DNA from: Flexivirga meconopsidis
GTDB lineage: Bacteria > Actinomycetota > Actinomycetes > Actinomycetales > Dermatophilaceae
NCBI RefSeq assembly: GCF_026162425.1
Contig: NZ_JAOBQJ010000002.1
Span: forward strand, 496,001 to 560,000
Length of the DNA: 64,000 nucleotides
Reading direction: 5' to 3'
The notes below the pieces were generated by a model. It made no database searches. It worked only from the letters and a program-made list of their open reading frames with translations, and had not been told where the DNA came from. This document shows positions 62,322 to 64,000 of this stretch, in pieces (positions within the stretch are counted from its first letter, which is position 1; each line of letters opens with the position of its first letter). A program made the translations under genes and the position numbers.

Positions 62322-62729
62322 GCACGACCGTCGGCACAAAAGTGCACCCGGCCCGGCCGCGGGCGCCCCTTACGCACGACCGTCGTCGGAAAAGTGCACC
62401 CGGCCCGGCCGCGGGCGCCCCTTCCGCACGACCGTCGTCGGAAAAGTGCACCCCGCCCGGCCGGGAGCGCCCCTTCCGCGCGACCGTCGGCACAAAAGCG
62501 CACCCGGCGAGCTGCGAGCGCCCCTTCCGCACGACCGTCGGCACAAAAGCGCACCCGGCGAGCCGCGAGCGCCCCTTCCGCACGACCGTCGGCACAAAAG
62601 TGCACCCGCCGAGCCGCGGGCGCCGCTTCCGCACGACCGTCGGCACAAAAATGCACCCGACGAGCTGCGGGCGACCCTTCCGCACGACCGTCGGCACAAA
62701 AGTGCACCCCGCCCGGCCGCGAGCGCGCC
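62322..62729. repeat. Array B: eight tandem repeats of 51-52 bp
   Basis: Part of the 694-bp gap between ftsK and the class-V PLP gene. Units begin with GCACGACCGTC at 62322, 62374, 62426, 62478 (here GCGCGACC), 62529, 62580, 62631 and 62682: periods of 52, 52, 52, 51, 51, 51, 51. Each contains GACCGTCGGCACAAAAGTGC, with GCAC-AAAA-GTGC a small hairpin. Copies 2 and 3 have GTCGTCGGAAAAGTG instead. The skeleton ACCGT-N11-TGCAC recalls ACCGT-N9-TGCAC of array A. Frames stay open through part of it, but I see no ribosome site for a protein. Confidence 0.9.
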
Positions 62730-62785
62730 CGACATACGGACGGCATTTGCGGCGGCCGGTGGCCGATCCTCTATGGTCTTACGCA

Positions 62786-62902
62786 GGTCATGAGTCTCAG
62801 CGTCAAGCCCCGGCTTGCTGAGCGGCAACCCTCCTTCCGCGGTGGGGTGCTCCGGGTGACGACCGGGTCGGCGTGACAACCCACGTCGGCAAGCGCGGAT
62901 CG
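62786..62902 (+). ncRNA. SAM-IV riboswitch
   Basis: The leader matches the actinobacterial SAM-IV (S-adenosylmethionine) riboswitch: GGTCATGAG (62786-62794) pairs at GGTC with GACC (62861-62864). The core contains CAGCGTCAAGCCCCGGCTTG (62799-62818) and CGGCAACCCTCC (62823-62834). The 3' segment CGGCAAGCGCGG (62887-62898) forms the distal pseudoknot element. A CGTCGGT/ACCGACG hairpin (62917-62935) ends exactly at the ribosome site GAGGAG (62935-62940), which suggests translational control. The regulated gene is the class-V PLP enzyme at 62947. The TATGGT box at 62772-62777 is a possible -10. Confidence 0.9.
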
Positions 62903-62916
62903 GCGACGCGAGCGCC

Positions 62917-62940
62917 CGTCGGTCCCTGACCGACGAGGAG
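62917..62940 (+). promoter_or_regulatory. Hairpin touching the ribosome site of the PLP gene
   Basis: CGTCGGT (62917-62923) and ACCGACG (62929-62935) form a 7-bp stem with loop CCCTG; GAGGAG begins at its last base. It is the probable expression platform of the SAM-IV riboswitch. Confidence 0.6.
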
Positions 62941-62946
62941 CAGCTC

Positions 62947-64000
62947 ATGAGCACCGCAAGCATCCAGCAGACCACCACCCCCGCCGAATCCGCGGCCGGT
63001 CCCGGCGCGCCGCGCCGCCTCGACCTGGTCGGCAAGCTGCCCTCGGGCCCCCGCCCGGTCGTGGCCGGTCTGCCCCGCACCGTGTCCGACGATCTCGGCG
63101 TGCCGACGGTGCACCACACCGTCATCGACTACGCCAACTTCGACCACGGCGCGACCACGCCCGCACTGGTCGCGGTCGCCGAGGCGGCGCAGCAGGTGCA
63201 GCGCCGCTACGGCTCGGTCCACCGCGGGGCCGGTTACGCCAGCCGGGTCACCACCGGCTGGTTCGAGGCGGCGCGGGCGCAGGTCGGGCAGTTCGTCGGC
63301 GCGCGGGACGGTGACCAGGTCGTCTTCACCCGCAACACCACCGACGCACTGCGACTGCTCGCGCACTGTCTGCCGCGCCGCACCCGGGTGATCGCCTGGG
63401 AGTCGGCGCACCACGCCGCGCTGCTGCCGTGGCCGGCCCGCACCACCACCCGGCTGCCGGTGCCGGACAGCGCCGACGACGCGGTCGCGTTGCTGCGAGA
63501 GGCCCTACAGGACTCCCCCGCGCGTCACCAGCTGGTCGTCCTCACCGGCGCCTGCAACGTCACCGGCGAGGTCTGGCCGATTGCCGAACTCGTCGCAGTG
63601 GCAAAGGAATTCGGCGCCCGGACCGTGCTCGATGCGGCGCAGTACGCACCGCACCGCGAGCTCGACCTGGAGGAGCTAGGGGTCGATTGGGTCGCGTTCT
63701 CCGGGCACAAGCTCTATGCCCCGTATGGCGCAGGCGTCCTCGCCGGGCGCAGCGACTGGCTGGACGCGGCCGGCCCCTACCTGCCCGCAGGTGGCGCCAC
63801 CGCGGCAGTGACTCCCCGTCATACGCACTGGCAGACGGGGCCCGCCCGGCACGAGGGCGGCACGCCCAACGCGGTCGGTGCGATCGCCATCGCCGCGGCC
63901 TGCGCGACCCTGCGCGCGCACCGGGCGACCATCGAGGCGCACGAGGAGCAACTGCACGGCCGGCTGCGGGCCGGCCTCGCCGCGATCGACGGCGTGCGCG
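62947..64000 (+). CDS. Class-V PLP aminotransferase, cysteine-desulfurase-like, 3' end cut
   Basis: Class-V fold-type I PLP enzyme, 351 codons visible. It begins MSTASIQQTT with GAGGAG six bases before the ATG. Family marks are YANFDHGATTPAL, VVFTRNTTDALRLLAH, and the PLP lysine Lys255 in FSGHKLYAPYGAGVL. Cysteine desulfurases or kynureninase/selenocysteine-lyase relatives have this layout. Which one is not clear, since the C-terminal Cys loop lies beyond the window. A SAM-IV riboswitch controls it, so it probably works in sulfur amino-acid metabolism. The sequence runs off the window end with no stop. Confidence 0.85.
   Translation, partial: MSTASIQQTTTPAESAAGPGAPRRLDLVGKLPSGPRPVVAGLPRTVSDDLGVPTVHHTVIDYANFDHGATTPALVAVAEAAQQVQRRYGSVHRGAGYASRVTTGWFEAARAQVGQFVGARDGDQVVFTRNTTDALRLLAHCLPRRTRVIAWESAHHAALLPWPARTTTRLPVPDSADDAVALLREALQDSPARHQLVVLTGACNVTGEVWPIAELVAVAKEFGARTVLDAAQYAPHRELDLEELGVDWVAFSGHKLYAPYGAGVLAGRSDWLDAAGPYLPAGGATAAVTPRHTHWQTGPARHEGGTPNAVGAIAIAAACATLRAHRATIEAHEEQLHGRLRAGLAAIDGVR

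Noticed and set aside
62322-62729. Second CRISPR-like array
   Set aside because: All linkers are near-identical and there are no cas genes; the pattern is a tandem repeat.
60078-62876. A 932-residue plus-strand reading frame antisense to ftsK
   Set aside because: It is a high-GC shadow of ftsK continuing into array B, rich in Arg, Gly and His with no domains.
1-64000. tRNA or rRNA genes, insertion sequences, prophage
   Set aside because: No cloverleaf with a GTTCRANNC T-arm, no rRNA sequence, no transposase, integrase or phage structural gene seen on either strand.

Overview
The window is very GC-rich, densely coded chromosome from an actinobacterium. The conserved blocks recX-recA-miaB, clgR-pncC-pgsA-rimO and ftsK, lone DUF3046 and Lhr genes, and a SAM-IV riboswitch point to Micrococcales, perhaps the Dermacoccaceae/Intrasporangiaceae (inference only). 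I see no rRNA or tRNA gene, insertion sequence, prophage or CRISPR array. The core DNA-repair and cell-division genes are split by accessory catabolic, transport and regulatory cassettes.

Layout. 1-2.9 kb: choline to glycine betaine (betB, cut by the window edge, and betA). 2.9-9.5 kb: miaB, a GlcD-type flavoenzyme, a LysE exporter with its XRE-cupin regulator, a methyltransferase and a LysR regulator. 9.7-11.8 kb: recX and recA. 12-14.3 kb: a double-hotdog thioesterase and an AraC/DUF2000 pair. 14.4-20.4 kb: a TetR-centred regulon. It holds a DJ-1/PfpI domain fused to an alpha/beta hydrolase, and an operon of an acetoacetate-decarboxylase-like protein, a GabD2-type aldehyde dehydrogenase and a quinone oxidoreductase. 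One 19-bp palindrome type recurs at all three promoters. 20.5-23.9 kb: a double-length EamA exporter and TIGR03086 protein, divergent from a LysR regulator. 23.9-28 kb: a FadR-type regulator, creatininase, secreted esterase and AbgT transporter in one operon. 28-35.8 kb: DUF3046, a nitrilase, a 51-bp tandem-repeat array, an SDR, an AhpD-like protein and the Lhr helicase. 35.8-39.2 kb: a sulfur operon (flavin reductase, sfnG, metY and a frameshifted CoA-binding gene). 39.3-42.9 kb: a two-component system with an ABC transporter. 42.9-46.9 kb: nei, clgR, pncC, pgsA, rimO. 47-56.6 kb: a dipeptidase, two small unknown genes and kdpFABCDE. 56.8-62.3 kb: DUF1269 protein, gamma-carbonic anhydrase, two membrane proteins and ftsK. 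62.3-64 kb: a second 51-bp repeat array, a SAM-IV riboswitch and a class-V PLP enzyme cut by the window end.

Three signals are not explained by the genes. (1) The 8-mer GTATGNCG (CGNCATAC on the other strand) occurs many dozens of times, on both strands and mostly inside genes. It even forces the rare Ile codon ATA. (2) Two arrays of about 51-bp repeats, 33 kb apart, share a core skeleton. (3) A TetR operator recurs at three promoters, each time placed where it could repress.
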